From contig CM061069.1 in assembly GCA_030762895.1 (NCBI GenBank), forward strand, positions 89,165,548 through 89,229,547: a stretch of 64,000 bases of DNA, in the 5' to 3' direction. The position numbers were made by a program, and so were the translations under genes. Origin of the DNA: Sophora flavescens (lineage: Eukaryota > Streptophyta > Magnoliopsida > Fabales > Fabaceae). The notes below the pieces were generated by a model. The model made no database searches. It was given only the letters and a program-made list of their open reading frames with translations, and was not told where the DNA came from. This document shows, piece by piece, positions 10,958 through 21,349 of the stretch (position 1 is its first letter; each line of letters begins with the position of its first letter).

Positions 10958-11394
10958 GGTTTACGGCACGAGCTGAGAAGGGCTATAGTGCCCTTGGATA
11001 TTTTGAGTTTCCCAAAGGTGGTGGAGAGGTGCAATGCCATTGAGAGTGTGGACCAGAGACAGGCTGCAGAGCTGAGACAGCAGCAGAGTGGGGGTCCTAC
11101 CAGAGCAGGTCATCAGAGGAGAGGGGACAGAGGTTCTCAATGGAGGAGAGGACCCTACACTAGACTCGGGCAGAGCACTCAGACATCTTCACCACCAGTA
11201 CCAGCTACAGTATTAGCACCAGTTAGCAGAGAGGGCCAACAACGTAGAGTTCCAGTTTGTTTCAGATGCAGGGATCCGCATTATCTTAGGCAGTTTCCGG
11301 AGGGATCTGGTTGTTTCATCTGTGGAAAACCAGGTCATTTTGCTAGGGAGTGCAGGCAAAGAAGGAGACAATAGCAGCCAGCTATCGACAGAGG
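10958..11394 (+). pseudogene. Gypsy gag, C-terminal part with zinc knuckle
   Basis: Continues the gag frame after the CACTA insertion (LRHELRRAIVPLDIL, then VERCNAIE). A basic Arg/Gln/Gly-rich linker follows, a degenerate first zinc finger (CFRCRDPHYLRQF), and a full CCHC zinc knuckle CFICGKPGHFARECR at about 11308-11352. Zinc knuckles bind element RNA during packaging. The frame ends at TAG 11372-11374. Confidence 0.88.
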
Positions 11395-11399
11395 TGTTA

Positions 11400-11874
11400 G
11401 TACTCACAGAGGTGGACATGGGAGAGGAGTTCCAGTGGCAGGACGACAGACGGGCAGACCTCAGGCCACGGGGAGGATGTTTATCATGAGAGGATCTGAA
11501 TCCTCTCAGTCTGCAGATCTTATTGAAGGTATGTGTTTACTATCTAGCAGACTCTCGCGTGTGTTGTTTGACTCAGGAGCTACACATTCATTTGTTTCGC
11601 ACGAGTGTGTAGATCATTGACATTTGTCCATTTCACAGTTACCATACACACTCATAGTTGATCCTTTGATCACTATGTCTGTTTGCCTATAGTGTCCTAT
11701 AGTTGTTGAAAATAGGACATTCCTTATAGATCTCATCTGTTTGACTTTGCAACAGATAGATGTTATCCTTGGCGTGGATTGGCTATCGGCTAACCATGTA
11801 GTGTTGGACAGTGCCCAAAAAGCCCTATCATTTCTTGAGCCTTCTAGATAGTATCTGCTAATGAAGGAACAACT
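11400..11874 (+). pseudogene. Gypsy aspartic protease (RVP-type) region
   Basis: Holds the catalytic motif LFDSGATHSFVS at about 11560-11600. This is the Asp-Ser-Gly signature of retropepsin-like proteases that cleave the Gag-Pol polyprotein. The frame stops at 11618-11620 (TGA), then continues through a VILGVDWL-like block near 11760-11800 (DVILGVDWLSA) with further stops, so it is inactive. Confidence 0.82.
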
Positions 11875-13260
11875 ATGAGGAATGATGATTCTCAGCAGTA
11901 TGTGATGCTTTTCTCTTTGGAAGCTAAGGATACTCCGAGTATAGATTCTATGCCTATCGTGATGGAGTTTCCTGAGGTTTTCCCTCCTGATGTTCCAGGT
12001 TTGCCACCAGAGAGGGAAGTAGAGTTCACTATAGATCTCATACCAGGGACAGGACCTATATCAGTAGCTCCTTATCGGATGTCACCCGTGGAGTTAGCAG
12101 AGTTAAAGAAACAATTGGATGATATGATGAAGAAGGAATTCATTAGACTGAGTGTTTCGCCATAGGGAGAACCAGTGTTGTTTGTTAAGAAAAAGGATGG
12201 AAGTTCTAGGTTGTGTACGGATTACAGGCAGTTAAATAAGGTTACAATCAAGAACAAATATACGTTGCCTAGGATAGATGATTTGATGGATTAGTTGAAG
12301 GGAGCTTCAGTGTTTTCTAATATAGATTTAAGATCAGGATACCATCAAATTAGGGTGAAGAAGGAGGATATATCCAAGACAGTTTTCAGGACGAGGTACG
12401 GACACTATGAGTACCTAGTTATGCCTTTTGGTGTAACTAATGCTCTAGCAGTGTTCATGGATTACATGAACAGAATCTTTAGACCGTTCCTCGACAAGTT
12501 TGTTGTAGTATTCAAAGATGATATTCTTATCTATTCCCGTTCACGGGAAAAACACGAGGAACATCTAAGAGTTGTGTTGCAGGTGTTGAAAGATAGGCAG
12601 TTGTACGCTAAGCTATCCAAGTGTGAATTTTGGTTAGAGGAAGTGCAGTTCTATGGTCATATAATCAATAAGGAAGGGATAGCAGTGGATCCAGTTAAGG
12701 TAGAGGTAGTGATTAAGTGGGATAGGCCTAAGTCAGTGAGTGAGGTGAGGAGTTTTCTAGGTTTAGTCGGGTATTACAGATGGTTCATCGAGGGTTTCTC
12801 AAAGATTGCGTTACCTATGATGCAGTTAACGAGGAAGGGTATCGTGTTTATATGGACGAAAAAGTGTGAGGAGAGCTTTCAAAAGCTAAAGGATACGTTG
12901 ACTACATCTCCAGTCCTGACGTTACCAGATCCTTTAGGACAGTTTGACGTGTACTGTGATGCGTCATATCAAGGTTTGGGTTGTGTTTTGATGCAAGAGG
13001 GTAGAGTTGTGGCTTATGTTTCCTGACAGTTGAGGGTTCATGAAAGGAATTATCCAACCCATGATCTGGAATTGGCAGCGATAGTGTTTGCATTGAAGAT
13101 ATGGCGACACTATCTTTATGGAGCTAAGTTTAATGTGTTTAGCGATCACAAGAGTTTAAAGTATTTGTTTGATCAGAAGGAGCTAAACATGAGGCAGCAT
13201 AGATGGATGGAATTCATCAAGGATTATGAGTTTGATCTTCAATACCATCCTGGTAAGGCT
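11875..13260 (+). pseudogene. Gypsy reverse transcriptase and RNase H
   Basis: The RT starts with PPEREVEFTIDL and PYRMSPVELAELKKQL, then VFSNIDLRSGYHQIRV, YEYLVMPFGVTNA and the active-site block VVVFKDDILIYS at about 12505-12540. The family consensus is F-I-D-D; here Ile is Lys. RNase H follows with DVYCDASYQGLGCVL and DHKSLKYLF. In-frame stops at 12163 (TAG), 12292 (TAG) and 13024 (TGA) sit where Trp, Gln and Arg are expected. All three are C-to-T or G-to-A changes. The domain order RT-RH-IN identifies Ty3/gypsy. Confidence 0.92.
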
Positions 13261-14870
13261 AATGTTGTGGTGGATGCACTGAGTAGGAAATCTTTACATG
13301 TGTCCACAATGATGGTGAAAGAGATGGAGTTACTTGAACAGTTTAGAGATATGAACCTATGTATGGATTTGACTGAGGATAGAATATGCTTAGGTATGAT
13401 CACCATCAGTAGTGAGTTTTTGAGAGACCTTAGGATTAAGCAGGGTCGGGATGAATATCTACAAGAGGTGAGTCGAGGCATAGATGAGGGTAAGGTTTCA
13501 GAGTTTAGGGAAGGATCTAATGGCGTGTTAAGATTTAGGGATAGGATATGTGTGCCAGAGGACTTAGAGATTAGGAAGATGATATTAGAAAAGGCACATA
13601 AGAGTAAGCTGAGTTTCCACCCAGGAGCCACCAAGATGTATCAAGACTTGAAGAAAATTTTTTGGGGGCCAAAGATGAAGAAAGAAGTGGCGAAGTATGT
13701 TTTATCCTGTTTGGTTTGTCAGAAAACTAAGATAGAGCATCAGAAGCCCGCAGGTTTGTTGCAATCTTTGGATATCCTAGAATGTAAATAGGATAGTATA
13801 GCTATGGATTTTGTGGTTGGATTACCATGAACTCTGAAGAAGTTTGATGCGATTTGGGTTATCATTGATAGGTTGACGAAGTGTGCTCACTTTTTACCTA
13901 TTGGTGAGAGTTACAGCCTTGAGAAGTTGACCCGGATCTACATCAAGGAAGTGGTGAGGTTGCACGGTGTGCTGTCAAGTATTGTCTCCGACCGAGATCC
14001 TAGATTTACATCTAGATTTTGTAGACAATTACACAGTGATTTGGGAACCAAGTTGAGGATGAGTTCTGCTTATCATCCTCAGACGGATGGACAATCAGAG
14101 AGAACAATTCAATCATTGGAGGATCTTTTAACAGCTTGTGTGTTGGAACATGTTGGTAGTTGGGATGAGTTCCTACCTTTGATTGAGTTTTCTTACAATA
14201 ATTGTTTCCACAGTAGTATCGGGATGGCATCGTATGAGGCTTTGTACGAGAGAAAGTGTAGGACTCCGTTGTGTTGGTATGAGATTGGCGAGAGCCAAGT
14301 GTTGGGTCCTGATATGGTACAGCAAACCGCAGAACAAGTCAGGAAGATAAGAGAGAAAATGAAGTAAGATCAAGATAAGCATAAGAGCTACAATAACAAG
14401 AGGAGGATACCCTTAGAGTTCCAAGAAGGTGATCACGTGTTCTTGAGAGTCACTCCGAAGACTGGAATTGGCAGAGCTATAAAGTCTAGAAAGCTCACTT
14501 CCAGATTCATTGGACCATTTCAGATTCTTCGACGAATTGGTCCAGTAGCTTACCATATAGCCTTACCCCTTACCTTTCCAACCTTCACGATGTCTTCCAT
14601 GTTTCCCAGTTGATAAAATATTACCCAGATCCTTAATTCCCATGTTGTTGCGCTTGAGTCCATACAACTCCTAGAGAATCTAGAATATGAGGCTTTACCG
14701 ATTAAGATTACAAATAGAAGGATTAAAGAGCTCCGTGGTAAATAGATTCCCCGGGTTAAGGTCATTTGGGATGATGTCACAGGATATGCTACTTGGGAGC
14801 GTGAGGCGGACAAGCAGCAACATTATCCCCATTTGTTTTCAGGTATGTAAATTCCAAGGACGAAATTTCT
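13261..14870 (+). pseudogene. Gypsy integrase with C-terminal chromodomain-like region
   Basis: The zinc-binding HHCC part is at about 13590-13735 (AHKSKLSFHPG then CLVCQKTK). The catalytic core has MDFVVGLP, SDRDPRFTSRFC and YHPQTDGQSERTIQ. Stops at 13789 (TAG), 13828 (TGA) and 14365 (TAA) interrupt it. After a GPFQILRRIGPVAYHIALP block (14505-14570) the frame shifts, and a chromodomain-like tail follows (RRIKELRGK, then VKVIWDDVTGYATWE, about 14717-14805). That tail places the element among chromoviruses, which use it to target chromatin. Confidence 0.9.
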
Positions 14871-14887
14871 TTTAAAAGGGGTAGAAA
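14871..14887 (+). promoter_or_regulatory. Polypurine tract of the gypsy element
   Basis: Purine-rich TTAAAAGGGGTAGAAA directly before the 3' LTR start (TGTAGCATC at 14888). This is the plus-strand primer site. Confidence 0.85.
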
Positions 14888-15494
14888 TGTAGCATCTGTA
14901 ATTTTATGATTTTTTAAGTAAGAGGATTAGTTTTAAGGCTTGTATTATATGGTTAATATGTTAGTTAAGATCTAGGAACCTGTGGCATGGGAAGTACGCA
15001 ATCATCGGGAGTGAATTTGAATGTGAGCAAACTATAGGATTTTCCCCGTTTATCGTCAAAAAGGCTTAGATGTGTGGAATAAGAAATTTGGATTTAAGAA
15101 AGAGATTTGAAATTTTGAGGATTTGAGGTTATTCATTAGGTATTGAAGAGTCTATATCTCAAATTTGAGGTCAGTCGGACTTCAAACGAGCTCAAAATAC
15201 GAAGAAATGCGCAAGGTCAATGTTGCTGACCAGAGGCCAGCGCTGAGCTCAGGAAAATTGGCGCTGAGCGCTGGGAAGCAGGCCATGCACACAGACACGT
15301 GGAGGGTGATGTGGCGTGCATGCAGCCACCTGGGTGGGCACCAGCGCTGAGCGCTGGAAATTGGCATTGAGCACCCGTGCAGAAATTTTGAAAAAATAAA
15401 TAAATAAATAAAGATGGGTCAAGAGGTAACATAAGTTACCTCAGATGAAAACGAAAACAGAGAGCAGCAGAGGCAGAAAACAAAGAAAAGGATT

Positions 15495-15525
<31 letters not shown>

Positions 15526-16181
15526 GAGAAAGATGAAGCTTCAAGAGGAGAGTTAGAGCGATTCGATCGTCCAATCATGATTCCGGTTACGCGGTTGATA
15601 TCGTGGCAAAGACGCCTTCACTTCTCTACCCTTCTATTCTTCTCTAGTGGAGGTAATTTCTACTCTCTCTAAGTCAAAATGTAGTCTGCTATGTTTCTTA
15701 AGTTATTTTTCCTTTCGGTTATCGGAATTGGATTCCATTTTCGAATTTGAACTCGTAGTAATGTACGCTTCGTAATGTGGTATATAATTGAAATTTTGGA
15801 GGCTCGGAGGCCCTAGAACTGTGCAAGGCAGAATCATGAGGAGTATAGGATGAGTGATTTTGTTATGTTTCATTCATCGTAAGACTTTCCAGGTGGGGGA
15901 AAGAAACCATTTAACGTCGGAAATTGTGAAGTGGCACTTAATTCGATAATGGCATAGGGTGACCTAAACCCTATGAGAGAACGAGTAGTTGACCATGTCC
16001 ATATCAAATTGGGCACTACTCAGTGGTACCAATGATGATATTCAGATCATACATATATTATCGTAATTTATAAAATATATCATTTTATTATTACAGATTG
16101 CCTGCTTTGACTAATTGGACTGTTTGGACTGCTATTGATAAATGATGGATGATAGTATGAGTATTGAAATTATTCTGAATA

Positions 16182-16224
<43 letters not shown>

Positions 16225-17208
16225 TTGTATATCTTGAAATTATTGCAATGATTGTAATGATGACATGATGCTATGATGGTAATGATTGTGTTTAGAGATT
16301 GAATAGTGATAAGACATGATGAGTCATGGTGATATATGTGGGAAATTCATGATACATGAGATAGTAGTACCTAACCGAGATAATTATTATGATATGGTGA
16401 TGAGACTTATGAGATGCGATTATGATTGATGTTATCTATGAGATGGTGATGAAAGGTTAAGGCACGAGGGGGTGACCGAAGCAGGAGTGTGATATGGTGG
16501 CTTGAAGCGAGCTCGTGATCCGGTGTTGGGGCACTTGGGGATTTGATTTCTCGGAGGGTGTTCCGGGATTTCGACTATCGGGGCGAGACCGCAGAGAGTA
16601 TTTTATTATAGTCGCAACTATAGTTCATGCGTTGCATGAGCAGCCTGGTCGAGGGATCAGGATGTGCACCAAGGTGATTTATGCAACTATAGTGCCATTG
16701 CTTTGCATGAGCATCCTCCTTCCCCGGACGAGGATGTGCGCCGAGGGCTCTGGAGACGGGGTGTTGTGGATATCCGGATATGCGTTAGAACTTGGAGATT
16801 CATGCAGCATTTGCATTGCATCATGATGGAGGGTAGAGGAAAAATCTTAGACGTGGATTGAGGATGGTTGTGTTATATATATATATATATATATTTGGAG
16901 ATGGATGTTTAGTGTGCTGTCATATAATTAAATGTTACTAAACCCTTTCCTCATTTGACGTTATATTGTTTCTTATCCCTCTTTCTTCTATTGTGGTGTT
17001 GTTTTATTTTATTTTTGAACCTTAGATCCTGAGCTCGAAGATGGCACATTAGGATCGTCCGTGGATGACCCAGGATGCGGGGTTCCCCCTCACGGGGACG
17101 TTCGAGTTTGAGTTCGTTGACCCAAACGGGTGGCTCATGGACCCGGTCACTCGTTTCATTGTATATACGGGTCCCGTTTCTGTTACGACCGGACTTGGGC
17201 AGGGGGCT
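14888..17208 (+). repeat. 3' LTR of the gypsy element, segment 1
   Basis: Matches 1041 to about 3390 of the 5' LTR, with scattered mismatches and a longer ATT run (16181-16224). It includes the start of the LTR reading frame at 17041, here with TAG at the fourth codon. It is interrupted at 17208 by the reverse LTR and continues at 36414. No other gene seen. Confidence 0.93.
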
Positions 17209-17657
17209 TGAGACGCCTTGAAGTCCCATTAAAGAAAACCTGAAATTATCAAAACCTAATCGTGTTATTAACGTTGAGTTGTCATATTAAAACGGCGGGA
17301 AAATTTTAAAACTTGACTATACACAACTATCATACAGATATATACATCACATATATACATATATGCATAAGATATGTACATCACTTCCTGATACAATCCT
17401 GTCAATGGAATCCCATCAGTAGGATCCCGATAGATACAAACTAGTAGCATCATAAAAATACATCAAAAAGCTGAAGAAAAGATGCCTCACCGACTCTCAA
17501 CACCCAGTCCCCTCTCAAAATACATGAATAACGTCACACACACCTACGACGATAGCACTAGCCTGAGCTATCATAGACTACCACCATCACTAGCATCATG
17601 TGGTCCTGACGGTCCAGCCACTCCTCCACTGCCACTAGAAGAGCTCCTATCGGATGG

Positions 17658-18179
17658 TTACTGGAACATCCGCCGATAAATCCTGCTATCTCTAGGATGT
17701 TGTCTGGAGGACACTCGGGAAGACTCTGAACCTGTAGCTCTGACCTCAGGAGGTGCTGGTGCCTCGGGAACAGGCATCGGGTCCGGAACTAGTGCAACTA
17801 GGTCCTCCTCGGGTACTGGTGCAAGTACTGGCTCTGGTGCGGGCACGGTGCTGGTGAAGGTTCTGGTCTTGGTCCTGGCACAAGTACCTCAAAGGGTACC
17901 ATGAAGGGAAATGGTGCCATGCCCGACATCGATGGCAACTGTCCATCCGGATGTCCGATAGGGAAGGGGAGTGTTTGGACGAAACGGAAGGTTCCAACCA
18001 AACCTAAGGGAGTCCCATTGCCCGAGTCCGGTAGTCACAGAAACTGGACCCGTATATACTGTGAAACGAGTGACCGAGTCCACGAGCCACCCATTCGGGT
18101 CAACGAACTCAAACTCGAACGTCCCCATGAGGGGAAACCCTGCATCCTGGGTCATCCAAGGATGATCCCAATGTGCCAT
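17658..18179 (-). pseudogene. Copy of the LTR reading frame in the solo LTR
   Basis: Minus-strand copy of the frame at 3224-3736. It starts MAHWDHPWMTQDAGF at 18179 and keeps FEFEFVDPNGW. It is frameshifted after the TTGLGQ motif, and continues in other frames (LPFPIGHPDGQ; then PVPEEDLVALVPDPMPVPE). Near its end it reads SRIYRRMFQ without the stop found in the 5' LTR copy, which suggests an ancestral protein about 30 residues longer. Confidence 0.6.
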
Positions 18180-18204
18180 CTGTCTGGTCCGGGTCTAAGG
18201 TACA

Positions 18205-18325
18205 AACATAAATAAAACAAACACACAGCAAAAGAGAAGGGGATAAGAAACAGTATAACGTCACACGTGGAAAGGGTTTAGCAACATTTAATTCTATAAC
18301 AGCACACTAAACACCCATCTCTCTA

Positions 18326-18358
<33 letters not shown>

Positions 18359-18389
18359 GTATGTATGTATGTATATATATATATATATA

Positions 18390-18421
<32 letters not shown>

Positions 18422-18515
18422 AAACAAACACACAGCAAAAGAAAAAGGGATAAGAAATAGTATAACGTCACATGTGGAAAGGGTTTAGCAACATTTAATT
18501 CTATAACAGCACACT
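18205..18515. repeat. Tandem duplication inside the solo LTR
   Basis: About 115 bases beginning AAACAAACACACAGCAAAAG occur at 18209-18323 and again at 18421-18525. Each copy is followed by a microsatellite: GTATAT/GTAT/TA at 18323-18420 and TA at 18524-18571. Probably caused by slippage or unequal exchange at the TA tract. Confidence 0.85.
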
Positions 18516-18521
18516 AAACAC

Positions 18522-18573
<52 letters not shown>

Positions 18574-19330
18574 CAACCATTCTCAAACAACGTCTAAGAT
18601 TTTCCTCTACCCTCCATCATGATGCAATGCAATACTGTATTTATACTCAGGCTTGGCCACATATCCGGATATCCACAATGACACGTCTCCAGAGGCACCG
18701 TCATACATCCTCATCCGTGGAGGGAGGATGGTTGCACAAATACACGACTGTGAACACCATTGAACCACGGCCAGGGTGCTCATGCAAAGCATGAACTATA
18801 GCTACAACAATAATGAAATAAAGTTTGGGACGGTCCTGCCAATACCCTAAACCATGGGAATTCAACCTCCGAGGAATAGACCCCACAGACCATGTTTCAG
18901 GTCACCCTCATGAGAATATCGCAGACCATGTTTCAGGTCATCCCTTAGTACCCTAACCGCTCATCACTATCTCATAAAGAACTTCAATAATAATCTCGTC
19001 TCAATCAATCTCATCACCATATCACAATAATCATCTTGGTTAGGCACTACTAATACATGTATCATGAATTCTCACATACATCCATAACTCATCATGTCTT
19101 ATCACTATTCAATCTCTAATCACAATAATCACCCATCATGTCAACAGATCATCATTACAATCATCTCCACATCCAATAATAAAATAATACGACAACAAAA
19201 TAAATATAATATAATCCAGTCACACTAATCATATAAATAGCCAATAACAGTCAAACTAGTCCAAGCAGTCAAAGCAGGCAACGTGGATAATAAAATGATA
19301 TATTTTTATAAGTAGTGATGATAAATGTAC

Positions 19331-20894
19331 TGAAATAACCAAAGTTAAAACAAGAATGGGGGTTGAATTGTGTTTACCAACTTTTTTGGGTTACTTCAAA
19401 ATATTTTTGCAGCCACAACAAGCATAACTTAGATTAGAGAAAGTCAGACGAGTGATACGTCTAATATTCAGACAGAACACGCAAGCAAACAAAGAAGAGT
19501 AAAATGGAGTTTGATATTCACAATATTAACACCCCAAGTTAAAAGCTTAAACAGAATAATACTTAAGCAAAATAAAGAGATAATAGAAGAGGAATATCAC
19601 TCAAAAGTTTTATACTGGTTCATCCCAAAATCCACAGGGCTACGTTCAGTTTCTTGGTAGCACCAAGTTTCCACTATAATTGAGTAAATTACAGTACAAG
19701 TATTCTTTGTACACCTAGCCTCTTCAGGCACAACACTCAAACAAGTATCCTTTGCTCACCTAGCCTCTTCAGGCTCAACACGGTAAGGAATAAAAAGGTT
19801 TTGTGTAATTAATATAACTTGCAAGTCTTTCAGATCACACTCAAAGAGTGGAGTGAATATGAAGTATGAAAGACTGCGAATTAATATCAAATGTTTGAAA
19901 GTGTATTCAATGAAAGAATGAAGAAGTTAATGAAGAGAGTAAATGCTTCTGTGCTGTGTTCTTAATGATATTCAACTTCTTGTCCTCATCTTCATTGTTT
20001 GATCTATTTAAAGACTTCAATCAAGATATCCGTTTAGACACAGTTTCAGAAAGTGTGTTCTTCTGATTTGAACTTATGAGACATCATTAATGCCAAAGAG
20101 TCGTTCTGTGTAAACATTAAATGCTTGGGAACATTGAGCTTTGACAAGGTTGTCCAAGAGTACACTTTATTCTGCGTAGCTGTTGTTTCAGAGTATGCAG
20201 CAGCAGGCTTCTTGTACTTATAGCAGAGAGCTTTTCTCTTTCAATGCAACAGTCAGTTCACTTTCCAGAAAGCACTTTTTACTTTTTACTAAAACAGTTA
20301 AAAGTTGTTGTGGTGGTACAGAGATTGCGTGTCTACTCCTTAAAACCTTGAAACAATTGTTCTTTATTTTTTGTCCTTTGAGCTATTGTCCAGAGGTCTT
20401 CGAGATCCTTAAGGAAGACATCTAATTTGAATAAGGTGACTTGGGCTTCATTTCTGACAAACTGACATCAGAGCAGTGTTGGAAATATAGACGGGTGAAA
20501 GGCAATTCAAAAAGTAGACGGGTGATCATGCAGTCCAAAACTAGACGAGTGCTAGCATATTCCAAAAACTAGACGGGTGATCCACTGAGTCTGTTTCAGA
20601 CAGATGCTTCTTGCCACATCATCAAGTAAACTCAGATCTTGACTGAGCGTTGACTTGGTCTTTGACAGAATTTCAGACGAGTGATTTTCAGACAAGACTA
20701 AAAACTGAGCTCTACTAAAAAGTAGACGAGTCGGAAAAAATAGACGAGTGACCTTAAGTTTGTTTTCCTGCACACTTATCAGATATGTCAGTAATTTCAC
20801 ACGGTTCAATATTACCATACTTAATCTATTTGGAATCATCAAAACTTAGAGAATCTACACATGGAATGTATCTCAGACTTATGAAGTCTCAACA
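19331..20894 (-). repeat. 3' LTR of the SIRE-like copia element
   Basis: 1564 bp, starting TGTTGAGAC at 20894 on the minus strand and ending TTATTTCA at 19331. A candidate TATA-like CTTTAAATAG lies on the minus strand at about 20004-20013. 20487-20760 holds several TAGACGGGTG / TAGACGAGTG motifs. Confidence 0.92.
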
Positions 20895-20910
20895 TTCTCC
20901 CCCTTTTTGA
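20895..20910 (-). promoter_or_regulatory. Polypurine tract of the SIRE-like element
   Basis: The minus strand reads CAAAAAGGGGGAGAA directly before the 3' LTR start TGTTGAGAC. Confidence 0.85.
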
Positions 20911-21345
20911 TGATGACAAATAACTTTTCTGATTTTATTGAACATAAAAAAAAGGATAAGAGAAAATTTCCAAACAGATATAATTGTTCACGGTATGTTA
21001 TGCACCCCCTTAGTTTATGCATTAGATAAAAATTTATTTAGGGCAAAAAAAAGGTATCATAGCATATAAATATATTTAATCAAATTATATCAGAGCAAAC
21101 ATAACTTTTGGAACAAAAAGGCACAAAGTCAGAAATAATTTTCTTATTTTTCTATTATATTTCCTCCCCCTTTTGGTATCAATAAAAAAAATAAGTAAAA
21201 TAGATATATTAAGACAAATAGTCAAAAGAAATACCAAAATAACTATTCATTTCATATGACCAGAGTTAGAAGTGTTACAAGTGATAGACATCACTGACTA
21301 GTACATTGCATGACTCAAGAAGGAAATGAAAAAGACTAAGTCCTA
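20911..21345. other. Non-coding part between extra ORF and 3' LTR
   Basis: AT-rich with several short polypurine runs on the minus strand (e.g. at 21160-21180, AAAAGGGGGAGGAAA). No gene seen. Confidence 0.5.
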
Positions 21346-21349
21346 AGAT

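Larger units (their letters stand above)
17209..19330 (-). repeat. Solo LTR, left piece
   Basis: Reverse complement of the gypsy LTR from its end back to about position 2215 of the 5' LTR. It contains the broken LTR reading frame and a local tandem duplication with expanded TA/GTATAT tracts. It ends at the copia insertion, whose flanks are TGTAC (19326-19330) and CGTAC (30899-30903). Confidence 0.9.

Noticed and set aside
10958..14870. Possible integrated plant pararetrovirus
   Set aside because: The order is PR-RT-RH-IN-chromodomain between long LTRs with a tRNA-Met primer site, and no movement or coat protein is present. This is an LTR retrotransposon.
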